DNA of 64,000 nucleotides from an uncultured Flavihumibacter sp. (GTDB taxonomy: Bacteria > Bacteroidota > Bacteroidia > Chitinophagales > Chitinophagaceae). Of this stretch, positions 45,414-53,520 are shown piece by piece (the stretch's first letter is position 1; each line of letters begins with the position of its first letter). Below the pieces are notes generated by a model. That model saw only the letters and a list, made by a program, of their open reading frames with translations. It did not search any database and had not been told where the DNA came from. The stretch covers positions 8,001-72,000 of the forward strand of contig CABHOW010000056.1 of assembly GCA_902168225.1 (NCBI GenBank), in the 5' to 3' direction. Made by a program: the position numbers and the translations under genes.

Positions 45414-47147
45414 TTATTTGACTTCATAAACTGTTTTACCTTCTTTGATAGTAGCGATAACTTTTAACGTATTTAATTCCATTGGTGGAATTTTTAATGG
45501 ATTTTTATCGAGGATAACAAAATCGGCTAGTTTGCCTGCCTTTAGGGTTCCTTTTAAACTTTCTTCAAAAGCTTGGTATGCTGCCCAAGCAGTGATAGAC
45601 TTGAGGGCGATATATGCTGATACGCGTTGGTCGGCGCCAATGATCTCCCCTGTTCTACTAACCCTGTTTACTGTAGCATGTAGTATACGAAATGCATCGG
45701 GGTTGGCTACTGGTGCATCATGATGTTGCGTAAAAATCATACCCCTTTTGAGGGTAGATACAGCCGGGGAAATGCGATATGCACGTTCTTTTCCGATTGT
45801 TTCATTAACATGCCAATCGCCCCAGTAAAAAGTATGCATTGCAAAAAAGGAAGGGATAATTGCTAATGCCTTCAAAGAATCCAATTGATCTTCTCTCACC
45901 ATTTGCGCGTGAATCATTACACTGCGACGATTCTTGTTACCATATTTATTGGCTGCAAGTCTTACTGCTTTAATGTACATATCACCTGAAGCATCTCCAT
46001 TACAATGGGTAATTATCTGCCAGTTGTTTTTGTAAGCTGCATCAACCAATGCATTATAAGCATTCGCATCAGGAAATGCAGGATAACCCCTATAATCTTT
46101 ACTTGCACCAAGCGGAGGTATTTTATATGGTTTTGTTAGGAAAGCAGTTTTTCCTTGAATAGCACCGTCGGAACTTAGTTTAACACCGGCGATACGAAAG
46201 TGGTTCTTGTAATTAGCTTGGGTACCGTTTTTTAACATGTATTCCATGTCACTCTGAATGTCGGGATAAGCATAGATATCAATAGGAAGTTCATGGGCCA
46301 CTGCCATTTTTTTTATAGTTTCACAAACAACACCGGAAGCCCTGCCTTCCTGAGCTGTGGTGAATCCGTATTTGGTATAGGCAGCTAATCCTGCCTTTAC
46401 GATGCTGGCATTTCCTGATGAATCAATCTTTGCAAATACCTTAAATAAAGGACCAAATAAAGCAGACTCTTCCAATGTTCCTTCCGGTTTTTTACTGCCC
46501 TTGATCCTACGGATAATTCCCCCTGCCGGATCCAGAGATTTTTCAGTTATTCCGGCTAATTCAAGCCCTTTGCTGTTAAGTGTTGCTAAATGTCCGGATT
46601 GATGAAGCAACATGATAGGAACCTCTTTAGATATCTGATCAAGTTCGGTGGCAATGGGATGTCTTTTTTCTTTTAATTGGGCATCATCATACCCAAAGCC
46701 TATTATCCATCCTACTTTATCAATAATTTTTTGGTTCTTGCTCACCCATTCTTTGGTCAAGCTTATTAAGTCTGCAATTGAAGCACCTTTTCCATCCGGA
46801 GGAGGCAACAAATTGGCCGCCAATGCTTGTATACCGCAAGCAAATACATGTCCATGCGCGTCAATAAAACCCGGTAACATGGTTTTTCCCTTTAGGTCCA
46901 ACATTTTATGGTTATCCCCTGCAGTTTTCATAGCTTTCTCTTTGCTGCCAACAAATACTATTTCCCCTCCCTTTTCTACAATCGCCTCTACATATTGGGC
47001 ACTATCGCCCTCCATAGTGATGATATCGCCTCCATAGTACACGCTGGCATTTTCATTACTGGTATCATTTTTTTCGGATGGCTTTTGTTGGCAACTTGCC
47101 ATCAATATGATGGAAAACAACACAGCCGAATGGATTAGCTTATTCAT
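45414..47147 (-). CDS. YtcJ-like amidohydrolase family lipoprotein
   Basis: A 577-residue amidohydrolase with a lipoprotein signal (lipobox LMASC, Cys19). The metal site begins DLKGKTMLPGFIDAHGHVFACG, and the central region shows ITHCNGDASGD and MIHAQMVREDQLDSL; the end carries GTLKAGKLADFVILDKNPL. This is the YtcJ/exoenzyme-regulatory subfamily of metal-dependent hydrolases, whose substrates are mostly unknown. It is the first gene of the minus-strand hydrolase run that continues with the M20, D-aminoacylase and serine hydrolase genes, probably co-transcribed for at least the first three. Confidence 0.9.
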   Translation of the reverse strand: MNKLIHSAVLFSIILMASCQQKPSEKNDTSNENASVYYGGDIITMEGDSAQYVEAIVEKGGEIVFVGSKEKAMKTAGDNHKMLDLKGKTMLPGFIDAHGHVFACGIQALAANLLPPPDGKGASIADLISLTKEWVSKNQKIIDKVGWIIGFGYDDAQLKEKRHPIATELDQISKEVPIMLLHQSGHLATLNSKGLELAGITEKSLDPAGGIIRRIKGSKKPEGTLEESALFGPLFKVFAKIDSSGNASIVKAGLAAYTKYGFTTAQEGRASGVVCETIKKMAVAHELPIDIYAYPDIQSDMEYMLKNGTQANYKNHFRIAGVKLSSDGAIQGKTAFLTKPYKIPPLGASKDYRGYPAFPDANAYNALVDAAYKNNWQIITHCNGDASGDMYIKAVRLAANKYGNKNRRSVMIHAQMVREDQLDSLKALAIIPSFFAMHTFYWGDWHVNETIGKERAYRISPAVSTLKRGMIFTQHHDAPVANPDAFRILHATVNRVSRTGEIIGADQRVSAYIALKSITAWAAYQAFEESLKGTLKAGKLADFVILDKNPLKIPPMELNTLKVIATIKEGKTVYEVK

Positions 47148-47342
47148 TTCAGAGATTTATAGGTTAACTATTGAAAAAAAGGGAACATGAATTATTCAAG
47201 GGAGGGAGGGGCTTTCAGGTATTTACAATCATCATTCGATGAACTCGTTACTTTCTAGTTTACATTTCTTTTTGTAAAATACTTTATACCATTTCTAAGA
47301 TAATATAATTCCAGACTATATAGACATTATTTTTTCTATATA

Positions 47343-47370
47343 TTGAATGAACCATAAAACCTTACTTTTG
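47343..47370 (+). promoter_or_regulatory. Probable promoter of prfA
   Basis: TACTTTTG at 47363-47370 is an exact TAnnTTTG element, and a TTG at 47343-47345 stands 17 bases before it, close to the expected -33 position. The prfA ATG is 19 bases after the element. Confidence 0.5.
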
Positions 47371-47389
47371 CCCCCTGAAAAGTAGCAAT

Positions 47390-48451
47390 ATGCTGAATAA
47401 GCTGGAAGCAATAAAAGCAAGGTTTGATCAGGTAGGAGTGGCCCTTACCAACCCGGAAATTATCAATAATCAGAAAGAATTTGGGGTTTATAGCAAGGAG
47501 TATCGTTCATTAGAGAAAATTGTAAAACCCTATGAGCAGTACTTAAGGGTATTAGCCGATTATAATTTTGCCAAAGAGAGCTTGAATGGTAACGATGAAG
47601 AAATGCGGGAACTGGCTAAAATGGAATTACCGGAGTTAGAGATAAAGAAAGAAGAACTTGAAAAAGAGCTCACTAAACTACTAATACCCAAAGATCCGCA
47701 AGACGATAAAAACGCTATTCTGGAAATTCGTGCCGGCACCGGTGGCGACGAAGCTAGTTTGTTTGCAGGTGATTTATTGGGCATGTATTTACGCTATTGT
47801 TCTAAAAAAGGCTGGAAAACTGCTGTGGTAAGCGAAAGTGAAGGAACAGTAGGTGGTTATAAAGAAGTAGTGGTAGAAGTTACCGGTGAAGATGTATACG
47901 GTACGCTAAAATTTGAAAGCGGTGTACATCGGGTACAGCGTGTTCCCAACACAGAAACACAAGGCAGGGTTCATACATCTGCTGCAACAGTTGCCGTTAT
48001 GCCTGAAGCAGAAGAACTCGATTTTGAATTGAAAGAAAGTGATGTGAAAATGGAGACTGCCAGGAGTGGAGGCGCGGGCGGACAAAACGTAAATAAAGTA
48101 GAAACAAAAGTATTTCTTACACATGTTCCTACCGGAGTGGTGGTAGTGTGCCAAACTGAGCGCTCACAGTTAGCGAATAGGGAAAAAGCAATGGTGATGT
48201 TGCGTACTAAATTATATGAAGAGCAAGTACGTAAACAAGAAGAAGAAATTGCACGACAACGCAAAACATTGGTTAGTACCGGTGATAGAAGTGCAAAAAT
48301 AAGAACCTATAACTGGCCACAAGGTAGGGTAACAGACCATCGGATAGGACTAACATCGTATAATTTAGATGCGGTTATAAATGGAGATATCGATGAGTTT
48401 ATTGAAGCATTGCAAGTTGCGGAGAACGCAGAAAAAATGCTGAATCAATAG
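47390..48451 (+). CDS. prfA: Peptide chain release factor 1
   Basis: A 353-residue class I release factor. The catalytic GGQ is at residues 230-232 in [14 protein letters not shown]. The codon-recognition motif is PNT at 186-188 in the conserved [19 protein letters not shown] context, where most relatives have PxT; the pattern identifies RF1 (UAA/UAG) rather than RF2. Domain 1 (coiled coil, residues about 5-100) and the C-terminal stretch [20 protein letters not shown] are usual. The Gln of GGQ is the site methylated by PrmC in other bacteria. It is transcribed alone and converges on galE. Confidence 0.97.
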   Translation: MLNKLEAIKARFDQVGVALTNPEIINNQKEFGVYSKEYRSLEKIVKPYEQYLRVLADYNFAKESLNGNDEEMRELAKMELPELEIKKEELEKELTKLLIPKDPQDDKNAILEIRAGTGGDEASLFAGDLLGMYLRYCSKKGWKTAVVSESEGTVGGYKEVVVEVTGEDVYGTLKFESGVHRVQRVPNTETQGRVHTSAATVAVMPEAEELDFELKESDVKMETARSGGAGGQNVNKVETKVFLTHVPTGVVVVCQTERSQLANREKAMVMLRTKLYEEQVRKQEEEIARQRKTLVSTGDRSAKIRTYNWPQGRVTDHRIGLTSYNLDAVINGDIDEFIEALQVAENAEKMLNQ

Positions 48452-48453
48452 TT

Positions 48454-48520
48454 TAGAATTAAGAATTATGAATTAGAAATTAAGAATACTTCATTCATAA
48501 CTCATAATTCATAACTCTTA
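48454..48520. repeat. AT-rich palindromic repeat between prfA and galE
   Basis: The left half (GAATTAAGAATTATGAATTA and related words) is complementary to the right half (CATAACTCATAATTCATAAC and related words). It fills the gap between two convergent genes and ends in the galE stop codon. It belongs to the same family as 16041-16106. Confidence 0.7.
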
Positions 48521-49558
48521 ATTATTCTTCGCCCCTACAGCCTCTTCCTTCAACCTTAACTCCCATTTCCAAGCAGTATCCATCATTTCTGTTAAGCCAT
48601 ATTTAATATTCCAGCCTAATTTAGATACGGCTGCATCGTTATTTGCATATATAGCAACAACATCTCCGGCGCGGCGAGGCCCTATCTCATAGTTCAGCTT
48701 CGTACCGCTTACTTTTTCAAAAGCTTCAATGGCTTCTAATACGGTAACCCCATTACCTGTTCCTAAGTTGAAAATATCGCAGCTGGTTTCATTTTTACCA
48801 TCAAATAAATACTGTATAGCTAAAGTATGTGCATGGGCAATATCAGCAACATGTATATAATCGCGAACGCAACTACCGTCACGCGTGTCATAATCGTTTC
48901 CATGAACAAACATCTTTGGTAGTTTGCCTATAGCAGTTTGTGTAATGGCAGGCACCAAATTCATTGGTTTACCAACCGGTAATTCCCCAATATGAATGGA
49001 TGGATGCGCACCAACCGGATTAAAATATCGTAAGAGGATTGTATTGGTAGCGGTAGCTTGGCTAAAATCTCTGAGTATCACTTCACCCATCTGCTTAGTG
49101 GCACCATAAGGAGACTCTGCTTTTTTTGTGGGCGAATGTTCTGTAACAGGTATGGAGTCTGGATTTCCGTACACGGTGCAGGAGGATGAGAAAACAAAAT
49201 GAGGGACGCCAAACTCTTGCACACAACGCAATAAATTTATCAAGCCAAACATATTATTTTCATAATAGCGAATAGGATGTTCAACCGATTCTCCAACTGC
49301 TTTGTAAGCTGCGAAATGAATAATGCCATCTATATCATTGTTCTCTTGAAACACGGCAAGTGTTTCATCGAAGTTTTTTAAATCTACCTTGTAGTTCTTG
49401 ATTTTTTTGCCGGTTATTTTTTCAATACCTGCTAAGGCAATCTTGGTAGAACGAGAAAAATTATCGATGGAAATTACATCATAACCGTTTTCTATTAGAT
49501 CAACTACGGTATGCGAACCAATAAAACCACAACCTCCGGTAACAAGAATTTTTGGCAT
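48518..49558 (-). CDS. galE: UDP-glucose 4-epimerase
   Basis: A 346-residue short-chain dehydrogenase/reductase family enzyme. The NAD-binding TGGCGFIGSH motif follows the start MPKILV, and the catalytic SPYGATK motif (Tyr and Lys) comes after the SSSCTVYGNP strand. The substrate region includes LLRYFNPVGAHPS and VRDYIHVADIAHAH. It interconverts UDP-glucose and UDP-galactose for surface polysaccharides or galactose use. I chose the ATG at 49556-49558; a TTG at 49579 would add seven residues before the dinucleotide-binding strand. Substrate range (acetylated sugars or not) cannot be told here. Confidence 0.95.
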   Translation of the reverse strand: MPKILVTGGCGFIGSHTVVDLIENGYDVISIDNFSRSTKIALAGIEKITGKKIKNYKVDLKNFDETLAVFQENNDIDGIIHFAAYKAVGESVEHPIRYYENNMFGLINLLRCVQEFGVPHFVFSSSCTVYGNPDSIPVTEHSPTKKAESPYGATKQMGEVILRDFSQATATNTILLRYFNPVGAHPSIHIGELPVGKPMNLVPAITQTAIGKLPKMFVHGNDYDTRDGSCVRDYIHVADIAHAHTLAIQYLFDGKNETSCDIFNLGTGNGVTVLEAIEAFEKVSGTKLNYEIGPRRAGDVVAIYANNDAAVSKLGWNIKYGLTEMMDTAWKWELRLKEEAVGAKNN

Positions 49559-49594
49559 ATTTAAATTTATATGCCGCAATATAATTAATCGGTG

Positions 49595-50638
49595 TTAAAC
49601 AAATAGCTTGATAATATAATAAACGATACCTGCAATAAAGGCGGAGATAGGTATGGTAAGAATCCAAGCCCATAATAAGTTTACAGTTACGCCCCAGCGT
49701 ACTGCGCTTAAGCGTTTTGTGGCACCTACACCAATAATAGAACCTGTAATAGTATGCGTTGTGGAAACAGGTATCTTAAAATGCTCGGTAAGGAATAATG
49801 TGATGGCTCCGGCTGTTTCTGCAGCTACGCCTTCTAATGGAGTTACTTTTGTAATTCGCGTACCCATCGTTTTTACTATTTTCCAACCACCACTCATGGT
49901 GCCGAACCCAATGGCTAGAAAGCTACAAAAAGGTACCCAGCCGTATGCAGATACAAATTCATTAAAACTCATGGTAACACCCTTTGTTTGCTTAACATAA
50001 AAGATCATCGCTGCACCAATGATCCCCATTACTTTTTGTGCATCATTTCCTCCATGCCCCAAGCTAAAAGCAGCGGAAGAAAGAAGCTGCAATCTTTTAA
50101 ACCAATTTTCGGCTTTATATGGGTTCGATCGTTTACAGAGATGTACAATAAGTATCGTAATAACAAAGGCAATAACCATTCCTATTAAAGGCGCAAGAAA
50201 GATAAACAAGAAGGTGGGAATAACTTTAGCATAGTTAATTACATCTACACCATGTTGGCTCAAACCGCCGGCGTGTGCTAAAGCTGCACCTACAAAACCT
50301 CCCATCAATGTATGTGATGAGCTCGAGGGAATACCAAACCACCATGTTATCAAATTCCAAGCAATGGCCGCAATGATTCCGGCTAATAAAACTTCGAGAG
50401 TAATAAATTCACCATGTACCCATTTTGCCACTGTATTGCCAATACCGAACTCTTTGAAAATATATTTTGAAATAAAAAAAGCTGTGAAATTAAAAAATGC
50501 TGCCCAAAGCACGGCTTGAAATGGCGTTAATACCTTAGTAGAAACAATCGTTGCAATAGAATTCGCAGCATCATGAAAACCATTAATATAGTCGAAAATA
50601 AAAGCGAGAACAATAATGAGTATTAACAAAGTAAGCAT
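49595..50638 (-). CDS. Low-affinity inorganic phosphate transporter (Pit family)
   Basis: A 347-residue membrane protein of the PiT family with about ten helices. The two family motifs are present: GFHDAANSIATIVSTKVLTP near the start and the related second-half copy TTHTITGSIIGVGATKRL. Other features are GIPSSSSHTLMGG and SLGHGGNDAQKVMG. It imports phosphate with protons or Na+, usually as metal phosphate. It lies 42 bases after the DUF47 gene on the same strand, the standard pit-DUF47 pairing. Confidence 0.94.
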   Translation of the reverse strand: MLTLLILIIVLAFIFDYINGFHDAANSIATIVSTKVLTPFQAVLWAAFFNFTAFFISKYIFKEFGIGNTVAKWVHGEFITLEVLLAGIIAAIAWNLITWWFGIPSSSSHTLMGGFVGAALAHAGGLSQHGVDVINYAKVIPTFLFIFLAPLIGMVIAFVITILIVHLCKRSNPYKAENWFKRLQLLSSAAFSLGHGGNDAQKVMGIIGAAMIFYVKQTKGVTMSFNEFVSAYGWVPFCSFLAIGFGTMSGGWKIVKTMGTRITKVTPLEGVAAETAGAITLFLTEHFKIPVSTTHTITGSIIGVGATKRLSAVRWGVTVNLLWAWILTIPISAFIAGIVYYIIKLFV

Positions 50639-50680
50639 AGAAATAATAATTAATAATGAATAATCAATAATCGATTATTA

Positions 50681-51328
50681 CTAAGCGTATTTGATAATGA
50701 TCGACTCAATCACATTGGCAGCATCCTCACATTTATCGGTTGCAATTTCCATTACCTGATAAATTTCCCTTTTCTTAATTACTTCTTTAAAGTTATTTTC
50801 TTGTTGAAAAAGCATTTCAATGCTCATATCAAAAACATCATCTGCCTGGTTTTCTATGCTATTTACCTTAACCATCGCCTCCGTCATTTCTCGCAGGTTC
50901 TTCATGTCTCTTAAACCAAAAACAGCTTTTTCGATTTCAATAGAACCTTGTAAAATTAAATCAGCCATTTTTTGGATACCCGTATCATTCGGATTAACAC
51001 TGTAAAAATTAATTTTCTTGGCAGATGCAAAAATATAATCGGCAATATCATCTAAAGAAGAAGCTAAATAATGGATATCTTCTCTATCAAACGGAGTAAT
51101 AAAATTGCGACCTAATTCGGTAAAAATGCGATGTGTATTATCGTCGTTCTTATGCTCTAAATCTTCAATTTGGGATAAAATGGAAGATCGCTTATTTGAA
51201 TCGGGCTCATTCACCATTTCTTTCAGTTTTATACCCATTTCATGCACTTTCTCGGCTACATCTTCAAAGAGTTCATAAAAAACCTTGTTTTTAGGCATGA
51301 ATAATTTACCGAAAGTATTAATTCCCAT
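50681..51328 (-). CDS. DUF47 family protein (PhoU-like), partner of Pit
   Basis: A 215-residue helical protein of the DUF47/TIGR00153 family, which has a PhoU-like fold. Typical segments are FYELFEDVAEKVHEMG, LEHKNDDNTHRIFTELGRNFITPFDREDIHYLAS (parts) and IYQVMEIATDKCEDAANVIESIII. It is encoded directly upstream of pit and probably regulates or supports phosphate transport; in relatives it affects transporter activity. A promoter with both -33 and -7 elements is upstream, so it is likely the first gene of the phosphate unit. Confidence 0.93.
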   Translation of the reverse strand: MGINTFGKLFMPKNKVFYELFEDVAEKVHEMGIKLKEMVNEPDSNKRSSILSQIEDLEHKNDDNTHRIFTELGRNFITPFDREDIHYLASSLDDIADYIFASAKKINFYSVNPNDTGIQKMADLILQGSIEIEKAVFGLRDMKNLREMTEAMVKVNSIENQADDVFDMSIEMLFQQENNFKEVIKKREIYQVMEIATDKCEDAANVIESIIIKYA

Positions 51329-51344
51329 ATCATGTTAGTTTTAG

Positions 51345-51375
51345 CAAAAGTAGGGTTCACCCGAATAAGCTGCAA
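51345..51375 (-). promoter_or_regulatory. Promoter of the DUF47-pit unit
   Basis: On the minus strand TTG (complement of 51373-51375) is followed 20 bases later by TACTTTTG (complement of 51345-51352). This fits the Bacteroidota TTTG-N19-TAnnTTTG layout to within one base. The DUF47 ATG is 16 bases after the -7 element. Confidence 0.6.
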
Positions 51376-51539
51376 GTAACTACTATATTTAATATAAATA
51401 TAATATATAAAAAATAAACTATATAATAAGTATCCTTAACAATTGGGTTTTATGAACTTAATATTCCGGTAATATTAATGTTCGTTTTTTACAAAACAGT
51501 TTATAGCAATTGAGTAAATTAGTAGATTTCTCATGTATT

Positions 51540-51565
51540 GCCCCGGTTTCTATCGGGGCTTTTTT
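51540..51565 (+). terminator. Rho-independent terminator with no upstream gene on its strand
   Basis: GCCCCG at 51540-51545 pairs with CGGGGC at 51554-51559 around an eight-base loop and is followed by six T on the plus strand. Both flanking genes are on the minus strand. On the minus strand the hairpin has no T-run after it. It may end a small RNA from the 235-base gap. Confidence 0.75.
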
Positions 51566-52613
51566 AATCCTTCCTTCTTTCCAAAGTAAAACCTAAAGTA
51601 GTTCCAACATCTATTTTACTCCGAACATGTATGGTTTGTTGATGCGCCTCAATGATATGTTTGCAGATAGCTAGTCCGAGCCCGGTTCCCCCTATATCCC
51701 TACTTCTTCCTCTATCTGTTCGGTAAAAACGCTCGAATATTCGTGGTAGATGTTCTTCTGCAATTCCAATACCATCATCGCTTATTTCAACAAGCACATG
51801 TTCTTCATCGGTCTTATAAACGCTTGCTACAATATTTCCATCTTCCTTCCCATATTTTAAAGCATTTTCGACCAAATTTGTGATAACCTGTCTTATTTTT
51901 TCTTTATCTGCGAAAACCGTTATAGGGTATTCGCAACCTTTTTTGATTCCAACCTTTACATTCCTGCTAACCACTTTTATGGAGAGGGCTTCATACACTT
52001 CACGTATAAGGTCTTGAATAATAAAATGCTCTTTATATAAAGGCTGTTCACCACTTTCTAAACGAGAAATTTCATCAAGGTCTTCTACTAAGCTCACCAT
52101 TCTGTCTACATTCCTAGCTGTATTTTCCAAAAATCGTTTACTTATATCCGGATTATCTATTTCTCCAACCAAAAGCGTATCCACATAACCTTGAATAGCA
52201 AAAATGGGTGTCTTAAACTCATGGGCTAAATTTTGTAAAAACTCTTTCCGATACGCTTCATTCGTTTTTAATAGTTCTATTTCTGCACTTCTTTGTTCCG
52301 CCCATTTTTCAACATCTTCCCTTACTTCGTCGATCCCTTTCTGCGGGAGAATATATTTGTAATAAGTTTCCTCCCTTTTTGTTGCCTTGGTTTGGTAAAT
52401 AAATTTATATATCAGTTTGATTTTTCTGTATATAAAAGACTCTAAAACAAACCGAATCATCAAATAATTACCAATGAAAATAACAACAAGTGATACGAGT
52501 GCTATTACCCAATCCGGACGAAGGAAAAAGATACCCAAAGACACAGGCATCGATAGTATAAGTGCCGTAAAAGCGGAAAGCTGCTGGGGAGAGAGGTTCT
52601 TGGTTTTAAACAC
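51564..52613 (-). CDS. Sensor histidine kinase, PhoR-like
   Basis: A 349-residue membrane kinase with two N-terminal helices (about residues 11-30 and 36-58) and little sequence between them. The H-box LAHEFKTP has His131, and the ATPase domain shows NLVENALKYG (N box), ISDDGIGIAEEHLPRIFERFYRTD (G1/F boxes) and GGTGLGLAICKHI (G2 box). The start is a GTG at 52611-52613, since later Met codons would remove the first helix. It follows the PhoB-like regulator by 100 bases containing a repeat, so the two are probably co-transcribed. Proximity to pit and DUF47 suggests phosphate sensing, but the tiny periplasmic loop means the signal is probably sensed through a partner. Confidence 0.9.
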   Translation of the reverse strand: MFKTKNLSPQQLSAFTALILSMPVSLGIFFLRPDWVIALVSLVVIFIGNYLMIRFVLESFIYRKIKLIYKFIYQTKATKREETYYKYILPQKGIDEVREDVEKWAEQRSAEIELLKTNEAYRKEFLQNLAHEFKTPIFAIQGYVDTLLVGEIDNPDISKRFLENTARNVDRMVSLVEDLDEISRLESGEQPLYKEHFIIQDLIREVYEALSIKVVSRNVKVGIKKGCEYPITVFADKEKIRQVITNLVENALKYGKEDGNIVASVYKTDEEHVLVEISDDGIGIAEEHLPRIFERFYRTDRGRSRDIGGTGLGLAICKHIIEAHQQTIHVRSKIDVGTTLGFTLERRKD

Positions 52614-52620
52614 TTTGTAA

Positions 52621-52716
52621 AGGTAATAGGTTATAGGGGAAAGGGGATAGTTAATAGGCTATAGTTAGCGGTAATTATTAGATTTCTATAACCTAAAACC
52701 TATACCCTATTACCTA
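52621..52716. repeat. Inverted repeat between the PhoB-like and PhoR-like genes
   Basis: AGGTAATAGGTTATAGG at the left is matched by its complement CCTATACCCTATTACCT at the right with one mismatch. It fills the gap between the genes, and the right arm includes the TAG stop codon of the regulator. It could form a long hairpin within the shared transcript. Confidence 0.75.
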
Positions 52717-53394
52717 TAATTCAAACTTATATCCTACCCCCTTAACAGTGGTAATACAATCAACGCCCAATTTTTGGCGTACTTTTCGAATATGCACGTC
52801 AATAGTTCTATCGCCCACAATTACGTCATTACCCCAAACCTGAGAAAGGATTTCGTTTCTTAAGAAAACGCGCCCGGGCCTAGAGGCTAATAAATACAGT
52901 AATTCAAATTCTTTTTTGGCAAGAATGATCTCTTCATTGTTAATAGTCACCAGAAACTTAACAGGATCTATAAGAACATTGCCTACAGAAATTGTTTTAC
53001 CGGTTTCTTTATTACTTACCCTCCTAAATAAAGCATTCACTCTGGAAGTCAGTACTTTCGGACTAATAGGCTTACTTACATAATCATCTGCACCCGTTTC
53101 CAATCCTTTAATATGGGAGCTCTCATCGCTTAAAGCCGTAAGAAAAATAATTAATGTGTCTTGAAAAGCCGGCTGGGATCTTAAAATCTGACAAACTTCA
53201 ACACCCGTTTTCTTGGGCATCATGATATCCAAAATAATCAAATCGGGATTTAATTGCCTTGCTTTATCCAGGGCTTCATTACCATCTTTAGCTGTATATA
53301 TCTCATATCCCTCTTTACTCAAATTATAACCTACTATTTCCAATATATCTACCTCGTCATCCGCAATTAAAATTTGCTTTGGTTTTCCTTCCAT
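52714..53394 (-). CDS. Response regulator, PhoB/OmpR family
   Basis: A 226-residue regulator with an N-terminal receiver domain (phospho-acceptor Asp56 in DLIILDIMMP, Lys in YVSKPISP) and a C-terminal winged helix (REEFLLY-like ...KKEFELLYLLASRPGRVF, DRTIDVHIRKVRQKLG, TVKGVGYKFEL). I chose the ATG at 53392-53394; an ATG at 53427 would add 11 residues, but a promoter element lies between the two, which favours the shorter start. It is probably the partner of the kinase encoded just after it and likely a phosphate-starvation regulator. Confidence 0.92.
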   Translation of the reverse strand: MEGKPKQILIADDEVDILEIVGYNLSKEGYEIYTAKDGNEALDKARQLNPDLIILDIMMPKKTGVEVCQILRSQPAFQDTLIIFLTALSDESSHIKGLETGADDYVSKPISPKVLTSRVNALFRRVSNKETGKTISVGNVLIDPVKFLVTINNEEIILAKKEFELLYLLASRPGRVFLRNEILSQVWGNDVIVGDRTIDVHIRKVRQKLGVDCITTVKGVGYKFEL

Positions 53395-53412
53395 GTTAAC
53401 ACAATGTTTACA

Positions 53413-53443
53413 CAAAGTTAATTTCATTCTGTTGCATAGCGAA
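53413..53443 (-). promoter_or_regulatory. Promoter of the PhoB-PhoR-like pair
   Basis: On the minus strand TTCG (complement of 53440-53443) stands exactly 19 bases before TAACTTTG (complement of 53413-53420). This matches the Bacteroidota layout with one -33 mismatch. Transcription from it would start downstream of the alternative ATG at 53427, so the start at 53394 is supported. Confidence 0.6.
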
Positions 53444-53520
53444 CAGCTCTCTTTATTATCTAATTGTTAACAGAAAAAACAAAAGCATCTACACATAATC
53501 GTAATTTAGTGCTTTATATC

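Noticed and set aside
47148-47389. The longest gene-free gap, between the YtcJ-like gene and prfA
   Set aside because: Apart from the prfA promoter element I see no frame, hairpin or repeat that supports a further feature.
51376-51440. An AT-rich stretch that might be an attachment site or origin
   Set aside because: It has no repeats of the DnaA-box type, no tRNA nearby and no integrase; AT richness alone is not support.
53395-53427. The 11-residue extension of the PhoB-like regulator
   Set aside because: A well-spaced promoter (53413-53443) lies across this region, so transcription would start after the upstream ATG.
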